Below the pieces are notes generated by a model, which was given only the letters and a program-made list of their open reading frames with translations, ran no database searches and was not told the DNA's origin. Positions 34,575 to 43,349 of a stretch of DNA of 64,000 bases are shown here, piece after piece. This DNA comes from Gyrodactylus bullatarudis. Lineage: Eukaryota > Platyhelminthes > Monogenea > Gyrodactylidea > Gyrodactylidae. A program made the position numbers and the translations under genes. The stretch is taken from the NCBI GenBank assembly GCA_012064415.1, contig SSNU01000033.1, forward strand, positions 199,072 to 263,071. The letters run 5' to 3'. Position 1 is the stretch's first letter, and every line of letters begins with the position of its first letter.

Positions 34575-34599
34575 AGCACGCGTATTTAAATACTATAAT

Positions 34600-34773
34600 T
34601 TTTAAATAATGATAATGTTTAATGGAATGTAGTTTGATTTGAATAATGCGGTGTTCCACGCGAACGAACAGTCCAATCTCGACTTCGTGTGAAGTTTTGT
34701 TTATCTGCGTAAAGAAATAGATTATTTATGAAATTGATAAAATATAATTGGTTTACAGGATTTGTTCCTGTCA
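34600..34773 (-). repeat. Putative LTR of the minus-strand retrotransposon
   Basis: Read on the minus strand, the pol end is followed by a purine-rich tract (AAAAAAAGGGAGA) and then TGACAGGAACAAATCC, the usual polypurine tract to LTR (TG...) transition, at 34773. The inner boundary is uncertain; the next gag ATG is at 34574. I could not find a second LTR copy at the other end, where the element is interrupted. Confidence 0.5.
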
Positions 34774-34977
34774 TCTCCCTTTTTTTGAGGTTGGTTTTAT
34801 GATGGGCTCAACATTTTTCTATTGGTTACTTTATTCATAAGTGTAGTGTTCCTTATATTTAGGGTTCGGTTTTACTTGTCTATCCGATCGTCTTAGGGTA
34901 TTATTATTGTTAGTGTGTGTATTATTAGTGTGTGTTTGTGTATTATTAGTGTGTCTCTTTTTCGTGTGGTTTATGTG

Positions 34978-36257
34978 TCAGATGATCTCTTTCTCTCCCT
35001 CCCCTTTTATGTAGACGATTTCTCCTATCGATTTTTCTGCTAACCCTTTTTCCCATGTATCTTTTAAAGTGTTTTTATACCAGATTTTTTCCCCTTCTTC
35101 GTATTTCCCATTTTTGTTTTGTTTTTCTTTTTCCGGTCTCAATAGGGAGAGTTCGGATCTGGGTTCGAACCTAAACATCATTTCTGCAGGAGATTTACCG
35201 TTGAGTTCACGTTTAGGAGTAACTCTGAATTCTCTTAGAAATTCGTTCATACCGTTTGTCTTGTCTCCTGTGATTTTCTTCCACGCTCTCTTGACTGTGT
35301 CGACGTTTTTCTCCGCAATGCCGTTACTCTGTGGATGGTATGGAGGTGAGTTTACAAGTTTAATCACATTGTCTTTTGCCCATTTCTTCATTTCTTCTGA
35401 AGTGAAATTTGGCGCATTGTCAGACACGATCGTTTCCGGTAGTCCAAATCTAGCGTTTAGCTTATCGAGGGTCTTAATGACAAATTTTGAGTTGGATTGA
35501 TCGGTGAACTCTACTTCCAGCCACTTGCTGAAGCTGTCTACCACCACTAATGCATAAGTTTTATTAACCGGTTCAGCGAAGTCAATATGTATTCTTTCCT
35601 ATGGTCTTGTTGTTTCTGGCCAATGTTTTGGTTCAGCTCTCGGTGGTAGTTTGCTTGCTTGTACGCATGTTTCAAATTTTCTGCAAAATTCTGTGATATA
35701 TTGGCCATGTTTTTCCAATATACTATTTTTCTCGCTCTGTTAATAGTTTTATCTGCACATTGGTGTCCTTTGTGCATCACTTTGAGGACTTTTCCAATGA
35801 GGGTTTTTGGTATTATGGTCCTCTCTCTGAATAGGAGTAAGTCGTTTATTAAGCTTATTTCGTCTTTCTTTTGTTCGAAGTGTCTTATTTCCTCGGGTAA
35901 ACTTCTTTGTCTTGGCCATCCGTTTTGGATGTATTGGCTGACCTTCTCTAGGGTTTTGTCCAAGGATGTATGTGTCTTGATGTCTTCCCAGGTTAACTCT
36001 ATCGCGTTAATGACTTCACCTGTGTCTTCTATGATTTCTTTTTCGGTTTGGTTAATTATGTTTATTTCTGCCAGGATAATTTCTTCGTTCGGTTCTTTGG
36101 ATTCTCCGATTAATCCCGATAAGCAGTCTGCCATACCGAATTGGTTTGTCCCAATGTGTTCGATCTCGAAGTCGTAGTTAGATAGATGGATACCCCATTT
36201 CTGTAGTCTGCAGGATGTATATATGGGAATACCATTCTTTGGTTTAAATATGTTCAA
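34978..36257 (-). pseudogene. LTR element 1: RNase H end and integrase
   Basis: Two frames (36257-35547, 35547-34978) carry the RNase H tail (SNYDFEIEHIGTNQFGMADC-like), an HHCC-type segment with MHKGHQCADKT, and the integrase core. The core has VDSFSKWLEVEF, VSDNAPNFT, then HPQSNGIAEKNV, supplying the DDE residues. The C-terminal portion ends near 34978. A small frame break separates the zinc-binding and catalytic parts. Function in the intact element would be insertion of cDNA into the host genome. Confidence 0.8.
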
Positions 36258-36337
36258 AAGGGGTTTGTGGTCTGTCTGTAATATGAAGTGATATCCTGTG
36301 ATGAATTTATGTAGTCTGTTTATTGTGAATACTAGAG

Positions 36338-37251
36338 CTAACCTTCTTTTTCAATTTGGCTATATTTCTTTTGGGCTGTGTTTAAGGTATGATGTACGTG
36401 TATTATGGGTCTTCGGTTCCCTAACCTGTCCATTTGGAGGAGAACGCCTTCGATTGCCTTTTCACTGGCGTCTGCAGCTACTATGGAGGTTTTCCTTGGA
36501 TCGAAGTGTGCTAGCATGGTATCTTCAGAAATTAGGTCTTTGATTTTCTCGAAGGCTGTTTGGTGATGTTTTTTCCATACAAATGTTGTATTTTTTCGTA
36601 ACAATTCTGTTAGCTCGGGAGTATATAGGTGTATTCCGCTTATGTATGGGCTGTAGTATGTAGCCATACCCATGAAGGACATTAGTTCTTTGCAGTTGTT
36701 TAGGCCTTTCATCATTTGAAGACTTCCACTTTGTTGGGATCCGGTTTTCGGCCCTCTTCGTTTATTATGTGTCCAAAATATTTTATCTCCTTTTCGAAGA
36801 ATCTACTTTTCTCTGTGTTTGCTTTTAGGCCGTACTCGTTTAGTCTTTCGAACAGTTGCGTTAGCCTGATTTCTAGGTCTTTATCGTCTTTCGCAAATCC
36901 TAGAATGTCATCCATGTATGTTAGAATGCCGGGTATGCCTATGACTACCTTATCTATTATTTCTTGGCATATTGCCGGTGCTGTTTTCACCCCGTACCAT
37001 AGTCTTTTGCATTTAAAGAGACCCTTGTGTGTGTTTATGTTGAGGATCTTTTGGGAATCTTCATCAAGGGGTATTTGTAAGAAGGCTTCGGCCAGATCTA
37101 CTATGAAAAATATTTTTCCCCCTGATAATTGACTTAGTATGTGTTCCACGTCTTTGGCTGGGTATTTGTGAGCTTTAATTTGGTCATTGAATTTTCCCGA
37201 CAAATCTATGCATGTGCGTATCTTCCCATTAGGTTTCTGAATATATACCAA
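36338..37251 (-). pseudogene. LTR element 1: reverse transcriptase and RNase H
   Basis: Reverse transcriptase motifs appear in order on the minus strand: a KPNGKIRTCIDL block, FFIVDLAEAFLQIPLDE, the YGVKTAPAICQEII palm segment and the catalytic box ILTYMDDIL. These are followed by the thumb (KYFGHIINEEG) and an RNase H-like region (VAADASEKAIEGVLLQ). A frame break lies near 36712. The YMDD box is intact. Confidence 0.85.
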
Positions 37252-37471
37252 TGGTGCGGCCCAATCGGCGTATTGGATGGGCTCGATGAATCCCTCTCTC
37301 TCTAGTCTCTCAATTTCCTATGACAATATTTCCACTCGGCTATATGGGACTGGTCTTGCTCGATTGAAAACTGGTATAGCGTCGGGGATTAGCCGTATTC
37401 TACCTGAAATAGTACATAAGCCCTTGGATTTATTGTTTAGGGTTCTTATTTTCTCGATGCATCTTTCGGTG

Positions 37472-38293
37472 TCAATTAGGGCATTTCTGGCCCGGTCGAA
37501 GAATGTTTAACGAGTCAATGAGGTCCCTACCTAATATGTTCGATTTTAGCATTTTGGAGACTTGTATTTCGGCGCGTTTTCTATTTCCGAGGTGTTCTAC
37601 TACGGCTTCGATTTTTCCTTCAAGTGGTAGGGGCTCTCCGGTAGCAGTTACACATTTAATGGTAGTTATATATATCCTAGGCCTATGTAGGTTTATGTAA
37701 GCATCGAATGTTATTAGCGTTATTTTAGCTCCCGTATCATAGAGGAAATTAATTGGTATATTATTTAGTTTTAAGTCAATGTGTGTATCTACATTATCAA
37801 TAATAATAAGAAAGATCTCACTTGTAGGTTCCGGTGCTTTCGTCCGGGCTTGACAGTTGTATTCAGGGTGTCCTACTCGATTGTATTTTTTTACACAAGT
37901 GGTTTTCGTAGTGACAGGGGCGATTGAAGTGGTCCTTTCCACACCAGTGATATCTACCATTGGGCCTGTCCCTAGGCTTGCTGAAATGGTATTGTCTTTT
38001 TCTTTCGATAAGGTTAACCTCTTGATTGTGTTTTTCTTGTTTTGTCATGAGTTTCTCTTGCCACGCTTGTTGTACCAGTTCGTAGGTGTTGGGGTCGTCA
38101 TCTCTTCCCTTGAACTTGGGCACCGTCTTGAGGAGTTTTAGGCGAACCGGGTCTTTCTCTTCTAAGGAGTTAGCGACTGCGTACATTATCTTTTCTTGGT
38201 ATGACATTTCGTCAATTTTTGCCTGTCCATGGAGGTCCATTATTTTTTCGGTCCACTCGTCGTCCTCATAAACAGAAGTCTGGGAATTTGACA
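37472..38293 (-). pseudogene. LTR element 1: gag and aspartic protease
   Basis: The gag start (SNSQTSVYEDDEW) has lost its ATG (CTG at the junction). Downstream are WCGKDHFNRPCHYENHLC, a zinc-knuckle-like stretch, and a retropepsin domain with the active-site triad in FLYDTGAKITLI and a GRDLIDSL C-terminal block. Gag and protease are in different frames. Confidence 0.75.
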
Positions 38294-38725
38294 GTGATCA
38301 TTCTGAGGCTAGTTATGTTAGCACATAGTCATTTAAAAAGTGACCGAAGCTTTCAGCCTGAAATTAGAATTAAAAGAACAACCTAATTCAAGATAAAGTA
38401 ATACAGCATTTGAATTTTGTCTACCTGGAATAACTCTTTCAGACAATGCAACTAACTTCACATGAGAAAATGATTAGCAAACTACAACCCCAAAAAGTTT
38501 TCAACTCAACACCATACCCCCAATGGCATTGCAGAATAAAACGCTGAAACAATCAAGATAGCAAGGAAGAAATCACAGGGTGGCTTGGATGAGTTTCTGA
38601 GAGAGTTTAGAATCACTCCCAGACCGAAACTCAATGATAAATCCCCCACAGAAAGGATGTTCATTTTCAAAACCAGATTAGAACTCTCCCTACTAAGACC
38701 AGAAAGAGAGTTAAAATAGGAAGAT
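38293..38725 (+). pseudogene. Older plus-strand copy of the same retroelement (gag scrap fused to integrase)
   Basis: Starting at the junction, plus-strand sequence encodes SDHSEASYV (matching the gag at 34574-34500). From about 38420 it is a degenerate integrase: GITLSDNATNFT, then HRIKR and a region matching the RPERE-containing end of the other copy, with many stops. Everything between gag and integrase is deleted. It is in inverted orientation to element 1. Confidence 0.7.
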
Positions 38726-38739
38726 ACGCAGAAGGAAAT

Positions 38740-39104
38740 CTGATGATACATACAAATACTAATAATACAAACCCTTGCAAAGCTAATTAACTGATATGAC
38801 GTTCTAGGTGCTTAGGTAATATATCCCACAGGAACGTCTTATTTGGTAATGGATTAGCCCATATTGCTGAATGTTACACCAAGACTAGTACGAAAGAAAC
38901 TTACAAAGCATTTAGAAATAATCCAAGTATATGTACATATATGGTAGACATATACGCGCGTTTCGTCCTCTTTTTGGACTCGTCAGTATGCCACAACCTC
39001 TCGCATTGTAATCCAATGCTCAATCCACTCGTCCAACATCCAATGCAACTCGGATTATTTCTATATATGTAACTATAGGTGCTGCACTATTCATTAATTA
39101 ATCT
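38740..39104 (-). repeat. Retroelement-type terminal repeat fragment containing a hammerhead ribozyme
   Basis: Non-coding DNA surrounding the ribozyme at 38947-38992. Hammerheads of this short-stem-III form are known from the terminal repeats of Penelope-like elements and from retrozymes, so I infer a decayed terminal repeat. No coding sequence of the parent element adjoins it. Confidence 0.5.
38947..38992 (-). ncRNA. Type I hammerhead ribozyme, minimal stem III
   Basis: On the minus strand the sequence gives stem I strand GGCATA, the core box CTGACGA, and stem II GTCC with loop AAAAAGA and GGAC. The core GAA follows, then stem III AC/GT closed by a GCGC loop, then A as the cleavage-site base, then stem I return strand TATGTC. 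Every helix pairs (one G-U in stem I) and all conserved core bases are present. It should self-cleave after the A when transcribed from the minus strand. Confidence 0.85.
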
Positions 39105-40060
39105 GAAGTTGGGAATCGATAATCTTACAAAAAAAATCTCAATTTTTTCATCAAGAATTTGATTTTGTTTAGAATCATGTAGCCTACTTTTACCATTTGA
39201 TGAAAAAAATTATTCTTATGAAAAATATGGTCATTTTTGCGCAAAAATCCTAATTTTTTCCAACAGAAAATTTTTATTGATCTGAAAGTAAGAGAGTGGT
39301 TAACCCTATCGAGTCGATAAGAAGAACAATCGGAAAAAAGACTCAAAATCGATATAAAACGATTCTAAATGAGGTTCTAATGGGAATTCTAATCCAAAAT
39401 GATTCTTTTGATCCCATCTAAGAAAATCCATTTTCTGTTGAATTTCCCATCTACTAACGAGTAGATGAAAAATATGATACAGTATTGACCTTTTCATCTT
39501 TGAGATTTTTTGGTATTTTTGAGAACTATAAGCGTGAATTATAACCTATAATTTATAAGATATATTATGTGATATTTTTTGGATCTGTGTAATCGCCCGA
39601 TATAGGAAGAACTTCAAGAAATGGTTAAAAGAAGTTTTTCGGGATCAGAATTAGACAAGAAAATAAATTATGCTAAATCTGTTCTATTTTATAAGCTCAT
39701 TATGGCTTGGAAGCTTAATTTCAAATTTTTGATCTTTTTCACTACATGAAAGTCAATAAAATTTTGAATCATCAAAAAACCTTCGAGAATGGTGAAGCTG
39801 TCGAAAATATTACAGTGATATATGAGGCTTTCTTGTCTAATTCTTTGCCTGAGAAACCTCTCTTTCTCAGATCAACAGAAATTTTCAGTTCAAAGTTCGA
39901 AAAAATAGGATTTTAGCGCAAAATTTGAAAAAATTACCATATTTTCATAAATTTTTTTTCAGAAAAACAGCAAAAGTTGGCAACATAATTTTGATTCCAA
40001 AAAATTTAAAACAAATTCGAATTCTTTATGAAAAAATCGAGTAATTCTATTCAATTTGAT
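39105..40060. repeat. 'TGAAGTTGGGAATC' MITE-family copy, diverged
   Basis: The left end TGAAGTTGGGAATC with AATTTTTTCATCAAGAATTTG and the right end with CGAATTCTTTATGAAAAAATC in inverted orientation match family members at 49106-49648 and 55345-56918. The interior contains the familiar AAAATCCTAATTTTTTCC-type blocks. The copy fills most of the space before small paralogue 2. Confidence 0.6.
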
Positions 40061-40091
40061 AACTATCAAAATCTAAAAAGTAAAAATAAGA

Positions 40092-40220
40092 TTCTATTTT
40101 TACTCGTGCGTAATATTCGCAATTATTCGCAATGGCACTTCTCTGTTAATTAATTTTGAAAAGTTTGTCATTCTATACAAAAATAAATTTGTCTAACTTG
40201 TCAATTTGGTTTCCTTCAAG
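40092..40220 (+). promoter_or_regulatory. Duplicated promoter/5' UTR block of the small paralogues, copy 2
   Basis: A nearly identical copy of 32991-33119, ending directly at the ATG. The boundary of similarity at its left edge marks the duplication or homogenisation limit. Confidence 0.7.
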
Positions 40221-40901
40221 ATGACGCTCTCCAAAACCACGATAACAACAACTACTACAACAAAAACTTTGTCATCATCTGATCAATTGGTAACGGAAAA
40301 CAGTAATGTAAAGTTGAAAGAATGGGTCCTTGAATATCTAACCACGATAAACCAGTATAAACGTGATAAAAAGTTTGATGCCGAAGATGAAAAGTTCATT
40401 ACAGAAGAAACAAAAAAAGTGATTGAAGAACACTTTGATGAAGAATACAAAAGTGTTTCTTTACAGACTCTTACAGGAATTCGTGTAAATCCTCGTGTGT
40501 GTTACTCCTACGTGAATATTCCTGAGAAGAAGGGTGTCAAGAGAATTCTCGAGTCATATCGAAGTTATGAACTAGATCAACAGTATGCTAGAAACCTGAT
40601 AAACCCCTACTCGTATAAAAAACAGAGGAAAGTTCTCAACGTTGAACAACTCTACAATCGAGATTTTACATCTGAAGAAAATCGGGATCAAGAATTTCAA
40701 GAACACACTAAATATATAAAAAAGGTACAGAAGAATGATAGATTTCTGCTTCGTGATAGAGGCATAATAAATCAGGAGATATCCACAGATGAAAGTTCAA
40801 GTGAAATTTCCACAGGAGAGGAAAGTGATCACGATGATTGCTGCAATCTTGGAAAACAGAAGAAGGCCATTGATTATAACCAGGCAATATGTCTTATGTA
40901 A
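40221..40901 (+). CDS. Uncharacterised intronless small paralogue 2, 226 aa
   Basis: The start is the ATG at 40221, equivalent to 33120. The N-terminus is MTLSKTTI plus a Thr tract, almost as in paralogue 1. The centre (residues about 30-130) is clearly homologous but diverged (DKKFDAEDEKFITEE; GVKRILESYRSYELDQQY). It has an insertion (about residues 130-165) absent from paralogue 1. An acidic tract (SEISTGEESDHDD) is followed by the conserved LGKQKKAIDYNQ end. It is charged and helical, without signal peptide or membrane segment. Function is unknown. Confidence 0.82.
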   Translation: MTLSKTTITTTTTTKTLSSSDQLVTENSNVKLKEWVLEYLTTINQYKRDKKFDAEDEKFITEETKKVIEEHFDEEYKSVSLQTLTGIRVNPRVCYSYVNIPEKKGVKRILESYRSYELDQQYARNLINPYSYKKQRKVLNVEQLYNRDFTSEENRDQEFQEHTKYIKKVQKNDRFLLRDRGIINQEISTDESSSEISTGEESDHDDCCNLGKQKKAIDYNQAICLM

Positions 40902-42053
40902 TATATAGAAAGTAGATGAAACAGAAATTTTGATTTGAACATTTACCTTATTTTTTTGAGAAAATGTAATTCTTACATTGACCCTTTAAATTTCAGAGAA
41001 ATAGAGCTGTTTTAATCCAACCCTAAGAGCATGCAATTAATTTTAGATTTGAGATCAACACCTTTCTGAGATGCGTCCATGGTCAGATATATGGACCTGT
41101 CTTCATCAAATGCTATTAGATACATTCTTTCGATTTCTTCTATTCAGTTTATAAATGTCACTTACTCTGTGCAAGAACTGCTTACAACATATACAGTGTA
41201 CCATACATTAATATAAGTTCATCAGGATTCGTTTGTAGCTTAGGCTCAATAAGCTTCTGAATTCTTGCTGGACCTTTTCCGCTGAGCGAATATCCCAAGT
41301 AACTTCTTTCTTTGTTGATTATGAACCAAAACGTTTACTTCTTCTTTCTTTTTCCCGCTACATTATGTTTTTTTGGAAATTGAAATATTTATATTTATTT
41401 AGAGTGTTCAATGTGCCCGGTGTGAGAGGGTTCGACGAGTGTAAGAGAGACCATATGATAGGTGATAGATATACCACTACGTCCCAATTGATAAGCCTTA
41501 CATTTGGTTATATGCTATAGAAGGGATTGTAGATTCTATGCCAAATTGCAGATTTTGAAGCACGAAATCTCGTATATGCATACTCTCTTCTCTCTGTGTC
41601 CCATAATAAGTCTCCGAAAATATTCTCTGTGTTCGTCTCTTTATCTAACCCAGTTGACTTCAACCTCTAGCTCGCTCATTCTTGCTTAACGTCATGAAGA
41701 GCATCATTGAACTTTGCTTACGTCTTGCGACACCCATATGCGTATGTAGTTTTGATTATGTTGTCTCTAGAGCCTCAAAAGTATTTTATTCAGCTATTCC
41801 CTATGTTTTGAAAACCATTTTAAACTAAACATTTTTTATTACGAATATTTTGTGAGACCCAAGATCTGGGTTTAATATTTTCTTTTCTAAATTCGAATAA
41901 AAGCTTCATACTTCTTACTGATAGTAAAAAATTTGAATTATTGAGCGAAATTGCGATTAACTTGCGAATCTTTCACTACTCAAATTCTTCGCATTAATTT
42001 TCATCTTCTCAGAGGAAAGGTTGAAAACACTATAGCTTACTAATTTCACATTT
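40902..42053. other. Spacer between small paralogues 2 and 3
   Basis: 1.15 kb without a recognisable gene; slightly less AT-rich than surrounding spacers around 41020-41720. A short plus frame at 41504-41689 shows no motif. Confidence 0.45.
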
Positions 42054-42707
42054 ATGGCTACGATAGAAGATGAAAAATCCTTCAACGAGACAATCGAAAC
42101 AAATAAGAAAGAACAGAAAATTTGGGTTTCGTTATATTTGACCTTATGTCACGAAATGATAAGTGGTAATTTTTATGAAAAAGAACAAAAAGAACGTATG
42201 AGCACATGCACTGGGAAAATTGTCGACGAATGTTTTGAACAAAAATATCGAGCTGTCGGAAGAGAGGCGATAACTTATGCAGAGCAAAGTCCAGGTTCTA
42301 GTTACCCCTTTTGGAGAGTTGGAAATGGATCAGCAGTGAAAAGTACAATCGGTTCATATCGAACGTATTTATTGAGTGAAAATTACAACAAGGAATTTTC
42401 CTCAATTATTGCTAAAAGAAACAAAAAGATTCTTCCTCTAAAGGATCTCATTGAATTGATAAAAAAGAAGGATAAAAAAAAATTGGAAAAAATTGAAAAA
42501 CAAATTAAATTCTTGAGAGAAATACAAAAGAAGGAGAGGTCATTTTTAGTTGAGAAGAATAAACTTGACCTGCGTTATTCCTCTGACTCTGGTGATGGAA
42601 CATCATCTGATTCATCAGAGGAAGAAGAGGAAAAGAAAAATGCCAAGAAAAGTTTTTGCGACATTGTCTTGGGCAAGAAGGCAATCGACTATAAAGGTAT
42701 TCTTTAA
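42054..42707 (+). CDS. Uncharacterised intronless small paralogue 3, 217 aa
   Basis: ATG at 42054. It lacks the Thr-rich N-terminus of its two relatives but keeps the same plan: a helical charged domain (residues about 20-115; AVKSTIGSYRTYLLSENY matches the SYxxYxL ends of paralogues 1 and 2), a Lys-rich segment (about 140-165), an acidic Ser/Asp/Glu tract (about 180-195) and the C-terminal motif LGKKAIDY. It is more distant from the other two than they are from each other. AATAAA follows the stop within about 15 bp. Function is unknown. Confidence 0.8.
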   Translation: MATIEDEKSFNETIETNKKEQKIWVSLYLTLCHEMISGNFYEKEQKERMSTCTGKIVDECFEQKYRAVGREAITYAEQSPGSSYPFWRVGNGSAVKSTIGSYRTYLLSENYNKEFSSIIAKRNKKILPLKDLIELIKKKDKKKLEKIEKQIKFLREIQKKERSFLVEKNKLDLRYSSDSGDGTSSDSSEEEEEKKNAKKSFCDIVLGKKAIDYKGIL

Positions 42708-43005
42708 TAATTATTGAATAAACTAATTATTATAATAAATCAACAATAAATCCTGGATAAAAATTGCTTATTTATTATCACATTACCTAGTAGTAGATAT
42801 GTTAAATATTTAAAAACTTATTTTTACTAGCAGAGTAAATTAGCAGAGTAATCAATCGGCTGCCGTATCCAAATTAATTATAGAAATAATCTATAATACG
42901 AAAATATATAGAAATAGTTCCTTTAAAATCTTAGATTATACGAATATAAAGATACAATTAAGAGCTTGAGAGATTATAATTTTATTAAACGAAGAATTTA
43001 TCAAA

Positions 43006-43251
43006 TTAAAAGCAGAAACAAGTCTTCTTTTGTTTGTATGGATTCTCTTTAGAAGGATGTAACAGGCTATCTGATCCTTGATTATCGAAAACATATTTAA
43101 TTATGTCTCCAATTGATTTATTCAATGGCATTCGACTCATGTTCAAATTTGATTTCAAGCATTCAATTTCCAAGAGTTTTGATTCAATCTCATTGCATCT
43201 TGGATCACTTTTGTAATCATAGTCACTACCAGGGACTTCACTTGGAGCCAT
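43006..43251 (-). CDS. G-protein gamma subunit, 81 aa, CAAX box CFCF
   Basis: An intronless frame matching the G-gamma-like domain. An N-terminal helix (ESKLLEIECLKSNLNMSRM) precedes NKSIGDIIKYVFDNQGSD, SLLHPSKENPYKQKK and a C-terminal Cys-Phe-Cys-Phe. The ordered Leu helix, the 'D.LL......NP' block and the CAAX cysteine four residues from the end are the diagnostic gamma features; the length (81 aa) is typical. It should bind a G-beta subunit and be prenylated. The terminal Phe leaves farnesyl versus geranylgeranyl open. AATAAA lies on the minus strand at 42981-42986. It is transcribed divergently from ERCC6 with 98 bp between start codons. Confidence 0.88.
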   Translation of the reverse strand: MAPSEVPGSDYDYKSDPRCNEIESKLLEIECLKSNLNMSRMPLNKSIGDIIKYVFDNQGSDSLLHPSKENPYKQKKTCFCF

Positions 43252-43349
43252 TTTTCACAATTTAATTTTTCACTAGCCCTTACTAAAACACGAATAAGAT
43301 ATGTAATTTTGTTTAAGCTGATATATTATACAAATGAAACTGTTTCAAT
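43252..43349. promoter_or_regulatory. Divergent promoter between G-gamma and ERCC6
   Basis: The two opposing ATGs are only 98 bp apart, so both genes must use this short segment or have start sites overlapping each other. No further motif is claimed. Confidence 0.6.

Larger units (their letters stand above)
34600..38293 (-). mobile_element. Ty3/gypsy-type LTR retrotransposon, frame-broken (minus strand)
   Basis: The order on the minus strand is gag, protease, reverse transcriptase, RNase H, integrase and LTR, which is the Ty3/gypsy order. It lies between the two recently duplicated small paralogues. Frames are broken at several points, so the copy is defective. At about 38293 it joins head to head with a second, older copy on the plus strand. 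No env-like frame is seen. Confidence 0.85.

Noticed and set aside
35069..38386. Plus-strand open frames across the LTR retroelement
   Set aside because: They are antisense shadows of the minus-strand gag-pol frames, which carry protease, RT and integrase motifs.
41504..41689. 61-aa plus frame between small paralogues 2 and 3
   Set aside because: No resemblance to the cluster proteins and no ATG-proximal conservation; not enough support for a gene.
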